64,000 nt of DNA from Drosophila pseudoobscura (Eukaryota; Arthropoda; Insecta; Diptera; Drosophilidae). A program made the position numbers and the translations under genes. The stretch is from assembly GCF_009870125.1 (NCBI RefSeq), contig NC_046683.1, positions 45,895,869 through 45,959,868 on the forward strand. Direction: 5' to 3'. The notes below the pieces were generated by a model, which was given only the letters and a program-made list of their open reading frames with translations, had not been told where the DNA came from and did no database searches. Below, piece after piece: positions 34,303 to 46,997 of this stretch. How positions within the stretch are numbered: the first letter of the stretch is position 1; the number at the start of each line of letters is the position of its first letter.

Positions 34303-37300
34303 TTTTCGGGGGTGGATACATGTGTCAATAACTCATTTTCAAATGGAAATAACATCAAATAAAATTCGCGCTACTGTGTCGCCGTCTTCCTTGACTTTTC
34401 CCTGGCCCCGGCTGCCTGCCACTGCCACTGCCACTTCCATGTGTGTCAATCCATTCTTTTTGTTTCGTTTCGTTTCGTTTATTTTTTTTATTTTTGTATC
34501 GTTGTCGTTGGTCGTGGTTGGGCAATGGCCCTGTGACTGATGAAATATCGTGACAAGCAGTATAAAAGCTATTAAAGTCGAGTGTAGATGGCGCTACTTG
34601 AATTTGTCAAAATGTCTTTTTACGCGCTTGAGGCGCAGCAGGCACAGACAGCCAGCCAGCCCAGCCAGCCCAGCCTAACGAAAATACAATACACGCCTAG
34701 ACCCAGAGTGAGAGAGAGAGAGTCGTTTCTACAGGTTCGTGTGACCCCAACCCCCACGTTAGACCCAACCCCAACCCCGCATAAGTCATGGGAACGGGTG
34801 AAGCTTTGATTGATGCCGATGTGTCACGCAGGCGCGCATGTGGCTAATGGGCGGTTGCCGTTGCCGTTGCTGTTGCTGCCACTCTGGCACTCCAATGTTC
34901 GATGTTTCAGCATAGGGATATACTCGTATGTGGGTGGGGTGGGAGACTGGGGCTCCTTGCAAATCATTTGAATGATGTTGCCAATTGGGCCCTGCTTGAA
35001 CTTTTGGCTTAGGGAGCTATCTTATCGAGTCCTAGAACATTGCTTGAGAGTTAGATTCAAAGAGTGAACTGGCTCAAGTCAACCCACCCCCTCCCCCCTG
35101 CCATGTATGTGTTTTATGCGGGCAGAACGAGTTCGCCGGGGACGAGGACAGGGGAACGGATCGCCCGTGAAGTACGAGTAATGTCCCGCTGTTGCTCAAG
35201 AGGCGTCCGTCCACAAATAAACGCGCCCTGACCGATGCACGCCCCAAATGCATCAAAGTAACGAGCTCAAGCTGCGCGCCACAGCCTCGCCTGGAGACTG
35301 GAGATGTCCTCTATACGAGACTGGCGCCCACAGTTGTGATATATGAAATTAACTTAATAAAGCAATGAAATATCGCCCGCGAATGAAACGCGATTCCAAG
35401 GCGATCCAAGGCGATTCCAACGCGAATTGCGACTCGATCAGCAGGCGCTTTGTGCCTTGCTGCGACTGCATAAATTGTGGCACTTTAGGGACCCAGCTAA
35501 CGCCGAGATGTGGCACCCTGCAACACCTCAGGTGTCTGCTGCTTTTTGCCTTTGTATCAGCCACAGTATCCGGTGAATAATTGCCCTTTACCGTGGGCTT
35601 TCAAATTGGACCTGATTGGAGTACAAAAAGAAGCTGCATGAATATTTCAAAGGGCAGGGCGTATGGCATTGTTTTATATCAAACTTGGGGGATTACATAA
35701 TGCTAGATCCATGCTCATGGGAATTAGTATTCTTTTTTCGGATATATTTCGGATTATAGATCCCTACGGATGTGATGCGAATCTGTGGCCTCAGTCCTGT
35801 TGATAATTCTGCCCGGATCCACATCGAAGAGAGGCTTCTCCTTCGAAAGCAGAGAGGCACAGAGGCACCTGGAGAATTAGCTGGATTAAATGAGCCATTC
35901 AGGGCCCAAGGCAGAAGGAAGATAATTTCCCCCAGCGTTTTCCCAAACTGATTCCCAACTAATAGATGAATCGAAACAGAAACAGCGGATCGGAAACAAC
36001 TATTTTTTGGGATCTTCGGTTCGGTTTCATTAAAAAGTTTCTTTGGCAAAAGAAATTTTGAGCCAGTCTAACGTCGAATTCCCTTGAAACTTCAGCTGTC
36101 GAATTGCATTCGAATGGAATTAAAAGTGGTGATGGTGGGAGGTGGAGTGGTCATCCCGGAGTGGGTGGCCAAAGGCCTCTATGGCATTGTGTGGCCCATT
36201 GTTCATGCGGCTTCCATTGTCTGGAGTAAATTAAGCAAACTTTGCATGGGTGCCCCCTGCCTCATATCCCATGCCCCATACCCCATGCCCCATGCATAGT
36301 TTTGCACCCAAGCAAGTCAATTCATTCAGAGTATGGCATACCACCTTATCTGCATGTTCCACACTCCCTGTCTCCTGTCTCCTGCCTCCTTCCATCTGGC
36401 AGGCAGGCTCTGAACAGAACACACTCCAACTTCACTCATGGACCTCTCCCAACGCTCTCTCTGCCGGTCTTAACTTTTCACTCTAAGCCTGCCACCGAGC
36501 ATCACGCAATAAATTACGTTAAAGACGCCAGACCCAGACCCAATCCCAAACCCATACCAAGGCCCGAAATTTGCATTCCACACCATACCACACCACACCA
36601 CACCACCCCTTCGAGCGGAGAGCAGAGCGGCACACGCATCATCATAATTAATAAGAGACAATTTGACAATGGCCCTTTAGCGTTAACAGCGATATCATTT
36701 TCAACTGTACAAACTGGGCGGCGATGTGAGCATCCACATCCACAGGACACACACACACACACAGGACACACAGAGCACACCCCCTTTGCCATTTTGCGCC
36801 AAATTAAATTCAACCTCAATTGAGGGGTTAATTTCTATCACCACGCAAACAAAACAAAAACGAAACGCCCAGCTCGCCTCCGCCGCCGCCGCCAGACACT
36901 ACGTACGTGGGGTGGCTGCGAATGGGGCGAGCGAGTGCGGATCCGGATCCGGATGCGACCATCAAGAGGGGTGAAATATATATAGAAGGAGAGGGGGTGA
37001 ATGGAAGTGGGAGTGGGAGCGTGGGTGTCGCACCATTATCTGCATCGAGTTCCACATAGAAAATCATTACGCCATTCGCACCATGAGACGTATTCAATTT
37101 GAGTGTCGTTGAGCTCTTTATTACGTTAGTGTGAAAGTCGCGTGCACCAAAAACCCCAATAGCCGCCCGGCGGCGTCCTCCGAGGGCATCCCCCGTGCTC
37201 TGCTCTGGCATGGCCTGGGCCTGGCCCTGGCTCTGGCCCTGGACCCGGGTAAGCTTCTCCCCCTCCCCGCATCAACAGCGCATTCATTCACGGTGCGTAA

Positions 37301-38667
37301 GTCACAGCAAAGCAGCAGCAGCAGCAACGGCAACGGCAACAACAGTAACAGAGGAGTTCGGAGGGGGGCAGGGCAGAGCCCTTAGTGGAGGAAGTGGATG
37401 TGGATGTGGAAGTGGAAGTAAATTGAAAGCATGCTGCGAAGCGGTCTCAACCCTAACCCTTCAATTGGCAGTGGCAGTGGCAGCGGCAGCCACGAAATCC
37501 ATTAGCAGGCAGCGTGCGGCGAACGGCAAAGGCAACTGGCTACAGGCTACAGGCTAGAGGAACGGTGACCATGAGGCTTTTATGCACGAAGCGTCCTGCT
37601 CCGTTTTCGGTTAACCATGGGCATGCCCCGGCCCTGCAGGCCCTGCCCGGCCCGGCACTCCGCCGCAACCGACTCTTCTGACTACTCAATCTCGACGAGA
37701 CTCATAAACATATGCGCCTCACGTCGTTTGGCGCAAATTTAATGTGGCGATGGTAGACGACGACACCCCACCCGGGGCACGCCCCGTCCGACAGACGGTT
37801 AGCTAGCTGTTCTTTGATGAGGTTACTGACTTTGGCGAATTAACTCCCACTCGCCGGGTCGTCCCCCCATACCTCCGCAACGCCCACACCCACCGCACTC
37901 TCCGGCCAGGCAGGCAGGCGGGCAGGACGGCCGGGTCGCTGGCGAACCGGAAACCACTGCATTTTGTTGGCCCAAAACCGGGGTGGCACGCTTCAACGCC
38001 TCAGAAAATCTCTTGGGACATTTTAGAAATACAATGCAGCATTTAGATAAACAGAAACTTTAGAGCTCTTTCGACTTTCGACCCTTAATAAGTGTGTACG
38101 CACACCAATGCCCACACTTCTGGCAAGTCTCGGAGAAGGGGAAATCAATCCTTCTACTTCGAGATTTTCCGAGTTTCGGTAGGCATTCACTGCACGCCAT
38201 TATGTCCTCTGATAATATACATTTCCCGTCATTATTATTGTTTATTAATCCTTAGAAAAACAACTTTTTTCGGGAAGTTCTAATTAAGACTTACAAACTA
38301 ATTAATTTAATCTTTATAATACTCGATTTTTTAAATTTTAAATTAATTTATTTATTTATATATTTTGTATGATTAATGATTATTTGTAATTTCTTGTTTG
38401 AAGGTAAAAATAATCCTCTATTAATAGTTTTATGAACATTTTAGTTCGGTAAGACGTAACATTTTAGAAGTCATTACTTAGTCAGCGTATTCCACTAAAC
38501 CAGCTTATTATATGTACATATGTACATGCCCACACCAAATGATAACTAAATTGATTGGGGAAACATATGAAAAGATTGATACACTTTGGCTCAAATCAAA
38601 CAATAGAACGGAATGAAAATAATCCGACACATCGAGGCCCAATCCAATTGGGAAGGTTGCTGCATCG

Positions 38668-38733
38668 AGGCTGGCCTGTGTCTGGGCCTGGGACTGGGCC
38701 TGGGACTGGGCCTGGGCCTGGGACTGGGCTGCC
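38668..38733 (+). repeat. GGGCCT/GGGACT array with 12-bp higher order
   Basis: GGGCCTGGGACT repeats as a dodecamer about four times. Confidence 0.85.
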
Positions 38734-38896
38734 ATAAATTTTATTTATTTATGTATGTTCCGTTTTGTTTTCTGCTTTCGCTTATACGAATATCAGACCA
38801 AAATCGACCATGAATATCAATGGGGGAATTCAGTGTGTGCCGCCATCGGCACGCGCCCGCTTCATCCGATACTGGGGCTTAGTGCTTGTGCCTCGT

Positions 38897-39026
38897 CCGT
38901 GGCAAGTGGCAAGTGGCAAGTGGGTATTGATATTGTTTTTATCAGCGTCTACGGACCTTCGATTTCTCGGCCAGACGGGGGACGAGGACAAGGACAAGGA
39001 CAAGGACCGGGACAGTATAGGACAGG
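38897..39026 (+). repeat. GGCAAGT heptamers and GGACAA hexamers
   Basis: GGCAAGT x3 at about 38902-38925 (the same heptamer recurs at 9233-9247) and GGACAA-type units at 38985-39026. Confidence 0.75.
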
Positions 39027-41184
39027 ACCTGGCCGCGGGCCTTAAGCACTTGTGCTCCTGATGCGTATTTAATTTTATTTTATTTGGGATTTTACTTTGC
39101 TTTACTGCGGGAATCTAAGGGAAGTAAATCACGGCACTTTCAGCAGAGAGTCCCCAGAAGAGTAGAGTCCCCGTGCACAAGGCGCCGTCGGTGTTCAAGC
39201 CGGTAGCAAAGTGGCACTTTTGGGGTTGTTGGTTGTTGGTTGTTGGTGAGGCTGCTGCGACTATGACTATCCATTTACTACAATATATACGGATTGCCCC
39301 TGGCCGATACTGATGGACTGTAGGACTAGGACTCGAGGCGAGGCCAAAAACATACGAGGGGCGTCCGTGTGCGCATATGTGTGCATTTTCCGGCTTACAC
39401 TTGTCCCATGGAAGATAGCGACAAGGGAAAAGCGATTGCTCTTCCTGTGTTGAGTGTTGATTGTTTGGCATATACTTGGCTGTATTGGCTGTACTATATA
39501 TAGGCACGGAGATTGATAGGAGGAGAGCAGCAGCAGAAGCAGAATCAGCGGCAGGGGGAGCATCATCTTTCGTATTAAATTCATGAAAGTTAAGTGCTTT
39601 GTAATTGATCTTATAAAATATTTATGACAGACAGCTACAGATATACAGGCAGTCCTCGCCAGGTTACCTGCCCTTCTGTGAGAGTGTTCTGAGTACTGAT
39701 TCCGGGACGAATAACTCGCACTCGTCCGTGTACCTTTTCCACTGATGGCCAAAGTTAGGTTTTCCTCTAATTGACATTAATTATTTAAAAGGACGTCATG
39801 CGAATCTTTCGACCAAAGTGTTTCTGTTCTGGCTCTGGCTCTGGCTCTGCCCCTGCGGTAAAGTGTTGGGCCGCTTTTCCCAGTAGCTCCAGTGGCTACC
39901 AGTCGCAATTTAAAGTAATCCCTGTAACGAGAATGCCAGACTATTTCAGAGATTCTCCATAGTGTTGTCTGCCACTTGGCCCCTGTTGGCAGTGCTTTCG
40001 ACGGCCCCAGCCAGACGGTACTCAGGACGTTGACTTGACGTACTTGACCAGACGTACTGGACCTTCCCCTTCCTCTTCCTTCCCAGCAAAAACACACTCG
40101 CCATCGCCATCGCCATCGCTAGAGCCAAAGCCAAAGTCAAAGCCAAAACTGATAATGATGCTGTTGGCGACTTTGTGTTTACTTATGCCGGTGGCCTTGT
40201 GCAGGGCCAGCCTGCCCCGGCTTTGATGTTTCAATGGAATGATGAATTATATTTGACAACTATGGGCTTTGGGCCGCACTGGGGAAGCCGGCCTGCGCAG
40301 CCGTATGCCTCCTGTACAAAGACACGCACCCATGCACGTTCCCATACTCATACTCATACTCATATGTTACGATGTGGAGAGCAGGGCAGAGCAGTACTTG
40401 GATATGTTTATTTTACTGTCAAAACATTAAAGTAAACTCTCGGCGAGGCAAGCACCCACAACAGGGTTGATTCTTATCGAGGGGCGGTGTCGACAGCCAG
40501 CAGCACCGTGTGCTCCGTCAAGTTTCCACTTGGAGTGCGCGAGGGTGGAAATATTGAAATATATCTGCAGCACGGCGTCACGTGGTGGTCGGTCGTCTAC
40601 TACCGACTTATGCCACCTTCAACGCGACTCCGGCGCAGCACAGCAGCCCCAGCCCGCCCCGGCACCAGACAAGTGAACATTTGCATATGTTGACGGCATA
40701 TTCTAACAGATCCTGCCTGGATTTCCTGCTTAACGGGGACCAGCACCACCCCACACCGCTCTGCGCCGCCCTGCACCCTGGTCTGTACCACACACGAGCC
40801 TGCACCTCGGGTCACATGCCTTTTTGACAACTCATAACAATCACTCATCATAAACAAAGTCCGGCCGGACAGGGAGATACAGCTGATGATGGCTCTCGCT
40901 AGGAGTAGGTTGGTTGCTTTTATACAGTGCCTGTATCGTATGTTACCTATGCATTACAGAAGGCCATTTCCTTAGTTTGCTCAGTTTGCACAAAAAATGA
41001 ATAGACATTTCACACACTCAAGACTGGCAGGTGAATATCTCACTTGGGCTTACATAGTTTCTGATTTAATGTCTGGCCCAATTAGTTAATTATCGAGCTC
41101 CAGCTGGGATAATTATCGCCTTATCCTTTGATTCCTACTGGTTCCATCTCCATTTCCATCTGCGGGCAGGCAGGGCATCATCAG

Positions 41185-41460
41185 CAGGAGCAGCAGCAGC
41201 AGCAGCAGCAGGGTCTCGGGTCCGTCTAGAAGCAAACGTCTTGCGGTCAATTAAAACAATCCACAAAATAATTGCCAAGAAATTTATTCGCTTCATTAAC
41301 TTGTTAAAGGACGTCGACATGAAAGTTAAGCACAAAGTCGGCCGCATCAATTCAGCCAGAAAATTAAGTGAAATAATTAAATCTCAATCGGGATCTATTA
41401 GATTTGTGTTGATGCTGATGCTGATGTTGATGTTGCCTTTGGCTTTGGCTTTGGCTTCGG
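41185..41460 (+). repeat. CAG triplets, then TGATGC and TTTGGC hexamers
   Basis: (CAG)n at 41188-41213; TGATGC/TGATGT at 41408-41433; CTTTGG at 41436-41457. Confidence 0.75.
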
Positions 41461-41830
41461 TCCATGGCCCTTGTCAGGGCCCAGTGACCGAGCCAGCAGA
41501 GGGATGAACACAGATAAATTTGGCAGGACGGCAGCTAATCTCCCACCGACGGCCCAGCAAGGGGTTAACGAGCGCCGGCATCCGAGATGGGGTTGAAAAT
41601 GTGGTATTCGAAAATGCAACAATCGCAAGGCGTTGCTTGTCCATGGTTATTCTGGTGGGGTGTGGGCCTAGACACTGACACAACCATTTATCACCCACGC
41701 AGCATCTTTCATAATCAGACCGACCGGCAGTAGGCAAAATGCAAATGACTCAGCCCCGTGTCGGTCGGAGCTGCATAAAGGACCAGCCGCGGCGCGGCTT
41801 TTAATTTACAGCGTCCTCCGAGCCGGTTGG

Positions 41831-41881
41831 ACCCCGGCACAGGCACAGGCACCCGGCACAGGCAACCGGCACCGGCACATG
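41831..41881 (+). repeat. GGCACA/CCGGCA array
   Basis: Hexamers with interruptions. Confidence 0.75.
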
Positions 41882-42094
41882 CACTCACATCGAATGGGTC
41901 CACCAATGGATGGGCCCAGGCCCAGGGCCAACCGAGACATGGGCAAGAGAGCCGCCAAGCCGCCATCGCGCGGTTGCTTCCACCGCTGCGCTGCCTTCTC
42001 CACAATGAATGCCAGACAAAAGGTCGACACGTTCCCATTCCGAGCGGCTTAATTAATTTATGCACTCATGGTCGGTCGCAATGCATCGGGTCGG

Positions 42095-42190
42095 CCTGTC
42101 GGTCGGTCGGTCGGTCCGGGAGGAACATCGACTCTGGGACTGGGACTGCGCAGGAGGGATGTGATGGGATGGGATGGGATGGAATGGGTC
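42095..42190 (+). repeat. GGTC tetramers and GGGAT pentamers
   Basis: GGTC x4-5 at 42098-42117; GGGAT x4-5 at 42157-42185. Confidence 0.8.
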
Positions 42191-42532
42191 GAGACTGCCA
42201 GTTTAGTCCGACTTAAGCTATAGGTGGACATCATTTCTTGGCTCTTCTTGAAAACCCGCCTAATTTTAAAATTAATGAGCGGCATCTTGATGGCCGATGG
42301 AAGCGATAAGCCCCATGATTTTGACTGTCACATACACATACACATACACACACTCACACACAGATAGAGAGAGACAGCCTTCTTCCTCCCTTACCCTCGA
42401 TCACAGCTTAAGTAAATCACGTGTTTATTGGCACTTCACTTACGACACCGTCGTCCCCAAAGTACGAGAATAAGGAAAAACGAAAACTAAAATGGCATCA
42501 CTCTATAGCGGCCCTCTATAGTGCCTGCCTTT

Positions 42533-42567
42533 CGGCCTGGCCTGGCCTGGCCTGGCCTGGTCGGGCT
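42533..42567 (+). repeat. GGCCT pentamer array
   Basis: Five perfect units. The same pentamer recurs at the right edge, 63950-63972. Confidence 0.85.
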
Positions 42568-43671
42568 GATCGAGTGAGAGGGAACCAACTGAGCAACGTC
42601 ATTAATTAGCTGGACCTGAAGTGTGGGGACCGTATGGTCCGTATGGAAGCGACGTGTTTATTTGGTTTGTGTGCCCGTTCAACATCTCCAATGCATTGGG
42701 GCTTCATTTAGGAGTTCTTTTGTTTTGAAATGTATGCCGCACCGCACCACACAGGCATGTCCGAAAAAGTCGTGCCGCTACTCTACACACTCGATACATT
42801 TTGACCAGGTTCGATCCGAGCACAGCTCTGTCACAATAAGTGAACAATCCCATCAGAAATAGCAGACTAATTTTCATTAAAGATAGACTTTCCCTCGGAA
42901 GCTTTATGTTATATAAACATACATATTTCCAAAGTTCTATAAGGATTGTACTAAATGACCTACCAGTCCTTTAGCCGATCATTTTCATGGCAGAAATGCT
43001 CTTTAGAAAACCAGTACCAGTGCCACCTTTATTCCGTTCCACCACTGTATCCATCTGGCTTTGTCATTTATTTTGTTTGACCGGAAACTCTTTATCTTAC
43101 GGTTAATCTTCTTGATATTTCAGATGTGGAAAAGCCAAAAGGCCGATGCGTTCTTAATTCCGACATTAAGACAAAAACAAAAACAAAAAATAACTTTGCT
43201 TTGGTATGAAATTGATTCATTCATTTTCAATCCATTGAGTCAGATTCTTATCCGATGGATGAGTCGGGGCCAGCCAGCCTCAGCACTTTCAATAGTGTGC
43301 ATCCCCAACAGGTAGTCAAAGCAGACAGACTGTCTCCACTCGGCAGACGATATGTCTTCTCTCGGCATACTCTTGTAGAAAATTGTATATTTTTAACAAG
43401 AATCTTGTGACGACGCTGAAAAGTGAAACTTTGATAATTTTTCAGCATCAGCTGAAGCGAGCTTATAAAACCTTTTTTTCACTTTAAATGTAATTTGGAT
43501 AAGTTATTTATGAAATTTGTTTTCTATTTCAGATTGAAAACTGACACGCCATCAATAAAATAATGTTCTCGGATCGATATGGTTTGTGTATTATTTTGAA
43601 ATTACATTGTTCTGGCCAGATCACTAATAATTTCTTTAATTTTCAGAGCATCTGGAACAGAAGACGGATGG

Positions 43672-43690
43672 ATGGATGGATGGATGGATC
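43672..43690 (+). repeat. GGAT tetramer array
   Basis: Five GGAT units. Confidence 0.85.
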
Positions 43691-44301
43691 GAAAATTAAC
43701 TATATGGGAAAAATAATATTTTAAGAAACATTATTGAATATTTATAATAACTCTAGTATCAATGGTGTATACGAGTATGCATTAGACATGAAAAGAGTAA
43801 ACACCATATTTTCTTGTAGGTTTATGCTTCATGAGTCAACAGTATTCATAAAAACACAGCTACACTCATACATCTTTAAAGCTTTCGATCATTACGAATC
43901 CTTTCTTCAGTCAGATCCGGATCACCCCGAACCGAGTGCGAGCACTACGGATACTCATGCAACATACTCAATGTGAAGTGAACTTTTCGGATCTGCCACA
44001 GTAAAAATGACGATACCTGCTTCGGGCAGTCCGTTTTGGTCGTGCGATTCGATATAATGAGAAATTTGAGTCGCTGATTTGAACTGACCGAACGTAGCGA
44101 GTACCGAGTCAATCCCACCGACTCGACTCGGTTGCGTTTTCATGCGGGGCTCTCTGTACATGTGAAGGCTCTGCACTATTGAGCAGGAGACCTCAACATT
44201 TTGAGGAACAGGGTTCTTTGGTTCTACCACATCAACTGGCCGGTCCAAAGATCCAAAGATATATGTATGTATGCCAGGTCAAAGTGCAACAAGGCCTTAC
44301 A

Positions 44302-44326
44302 ATAATAATAATAATAATAATAATAC
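44302..44326 (+). repeat. AAT triplet array
   Basis: Eight AAT units. Confidence 0.9.
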
Positions 44327-46979
44327 AAATGTACATATGTAGTGTAGTATGTAGTGTACTCTTAAGTGGAATCTCGAAGATTCTGGTGCATTTTAAAGAT
44401 TGTAACTTATTAAAGTTTTTAATATTTCTGTTGTTGTGGGGGGCTGGGCTATTATTTGCGCTGAGAATTCTCAGACAGACCAGCTAACAGCCTATCCATG
44501 CACCATTCGCTGTTGACCAAAAAACGTTTTTGTCAGAGATGTATAGGTATCACCAGATATCTGTTTTTCAATCTCCCGATACTGTCATTTTCATTCCACG
44601 AGCTTCCTTGAGTATCGCAATTTCTTCTACCTTTAATTATACGTCAATAACAAAAAAAAAGAAAACGGAACACTTATAGTAATGCATGTCACAGTATCAA
44701 GGTATCTTACTATCTACCGTCCACTGTAATCAAAACTAGAATCAGCAGAAGACCTAACTCGTTCGATTAAGTTCATCTTGTTGAGAAGTTTATCTGATAA
44801 GTAATTATGCAGTAGTACTTGTGATTATCAAATCAATGAAGAGATTCAAATGGAGAAGTAATATTTGGACGTTGATATGCAATAACTGCACCACCAAGTG
44901 GGCCATGAGACACCAAGCCAAGGCCTGTTACGCGCGGATCACAGGCAGAGACGCAGCCCTGCGCCTGCCCAGCCGACCGGGGCCCTGCCGCAGGATCGCT
45001 TACATGCAGGAAAGATAGATGTTAGGCTAATATTCGAGTAATATTAGAACTAAACTGACTAAAGGAGATAAGCATGCATTTAAAATGGAAAACTAATACT
45101 GGTATGCTAGTATCAGTAATTTAAGAAGAAGAAGGGAATTAATAGTATATTTAATATACCAAGCGAAAGGGACAACGTTGTATACATAGTTTCTAGTGGA
45201 TATTATAGTAATCGTGAAGTTTATGCGGACCAATAAGACGATTAATTAAGAATGCAGGTTTATTGAGAGCAATCCATTCTGATAAGATGGCAATCCCTCA
45301 CTTGCATCCCAGTTAAGGCCGCGCAGGTCAAATAGTTTTTTTTTTTTGTTTTGACCGCTCTTACATGTATTGGATAAGTTTTATAGTTACTAAGAATTAT
45401 TCTAAACTAATGCGGAATTCGCCACAATCAATGACATAACAAATTTCCTATAATAACAATGCGAGTATGATGTCGGTCACATTTGGCCAAGATATAGTCT
45501 AATAGCATACTTTATAACAATCAATTAGAAGCATTTTGTTCTTTCGATTAGGTTTAGAAAATATAAATGTTATCTCAAAAAGACTTGTCAAAGAATCGAT
45601 CGATCCGATAATTCCCAATTTCCAGATAAGAGAAAAAACGCTTTTTGCAATGTTCGATTGAGACTTTACATTATAGAGAGAGATCGCCATGGCTAGTTGC
45701 ACTTAATTTGACTTTCTGATCATTAATATACGAGTATACGAAAATACGATACACATATTACGGAGTGTCTCTTTGAACTTCACGAACCCACAGATGTATG
45801 ACCAAGAAAATTATGGGACTATAGAAGGTTGCTTTTCGACTTAAATATTTAGATATAAATTCTAAAAATTGATCAAATCAAACGGTTGTAATTTCAACAC
45901 TGTTATAAACTTTTTCTGTTGGTGTTGCATTGGTTTGTTTTGTTTTGTAAATTGATCTTGTTGGCAGTGTTGGGTAACGTCTGGGGTCCGCCAAAAAGTA
46001 TGCAACGTTGTCCGACGTTTTCGATCATTGAAGTTCCATTAATGACCGCTGAGTGCGGTGCGCCACTAGCACATGTAATTTTTACGCGATACGTTACATG
46101 GTCATTTTGTTGCATTCGGGGTTGCACTGTTGTAATTGATTGCTGTAATAATCTATTATTATTGTTATTCTGCTTAAGAGATATACGAATTTTGTTGTTG
46201 CTTTCGCCCTTTTTAATTATTTACACAAATTTAAAATTAATCCTTTGATTTGATCTTTGAATAAGCAAGTTATATTATCCTGATCCTCTTTTAGATAGCA
46301 CATATGTGGTTTTATATTTGAAAAATCATCAGAAAAGTTTGGTGATAACAAATGAACAACCTTTTTAAATAGGTTAAACCTGAATTGCTAGCTTTTTGGT
46401 TTTATAATTGAATAATACCAGTAATTAATTACTATAACAATAGAACATACAATACTATTGTTGATGTGAAGTAACAGTATCATCTGCGTTATAATAAGAC
46501 ATAGTATCCTGTCCGAAAGCGGACCGATAAATGGCAGCGGATGGGAAAAATATTGTGTTCCGCTTACTACCTGAACCACGAATTAGCATCAGGAGCATCC
46601 GCATCCCCCGTCTGCCACAGGCACAATCCATACTCCTCGTATGGATAGTATACAAAAGTAATCTCCTAAGAAGTCGCCAGGTCGCCAGATCGCCAGATCG
46701 TCCGCCATAAATCATGCCAAACTGTTTTGGGGTATAGAAAGTCAACGTAAAATGCCATCACTTAAAGTCATTCAAGCATTTATTTATGTCAAAACATTGT
46801 CCGCTAAGCTGCTGCGAACCCTCGGAAAGAGGGTAGAGGGAGGAGGGAAGAGGTACCGGCACCACCAGGGGTCAGTCGGCCAGCCAGACGAATGTATAAC
46901 TCAATTATAGGCGGCTGTGTGCTCACACCGCAGCGGGGTGTCGGCGCATTGGCATTGGCCCCTTATACGATTATGCTCG

Positions 46980-46997
46980 TATACTCGTACGAGTATA
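46980..46997. repeat. perfect 18-bp palindrome containing TACGAGTA
   Basis: TATACTCGTACGAGTATA is identical on both strands: two dispersed octamers head to head. Confidence 0.85.

Larger units (their letters stand above)
27188..36000. other. intergenic region, middle part
   Basis: No gene is recognised. 28.6-31.0 kb is AT-rich with few arrays; 31.1-35.6 kb is richer in GC and arrays. Several TACGAGTA octamers lie at 30.9-35.2 kb. Confidence 0.5.
36000..42650. other. intergenic region, GC-rich repeat-dense part
   Basis: No gene is recognised. Arrays of CAGACC, GGGCCT, GGACAA, GGCACA and GGCCT units are frequent. A compact GC-rich block without arrays lies at 37.6-37.95 kb; 38.2-38.5 kb is AT-rich. 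Confidence 0.5.

Noticed and set aside
42800..42830. GGTTCGATCC, resembling a tRNA B box
   Set aside because: No A box at the right distance and no cloverleaf-forming flanks.
43310..43316. Zelda-like CAGGTAG heptamer
   Set aside because: A single isolated exact copy; a few CAGGTAA variants elsewhere are not clustered.
45300..45365. Possible hairpin around a T11 run (GGTCAAAT ... GTTTTGACC)
   Set aside because: The stem is only 7-8 bp and the loop is poly-T. Nothing supports an RNA gene.
45919..46248. 109-codon plus-strand frame rich in Leu/Cys/Ile, and CAGTG-initiated ends at about 45966 and 46129
   Set aside because: No domain is recognised. The CAGTG ends look like a short hAT- or Tc1-like element, but their inner sequences are not complementary beyond 5 bp and no target-site duplication is visible.
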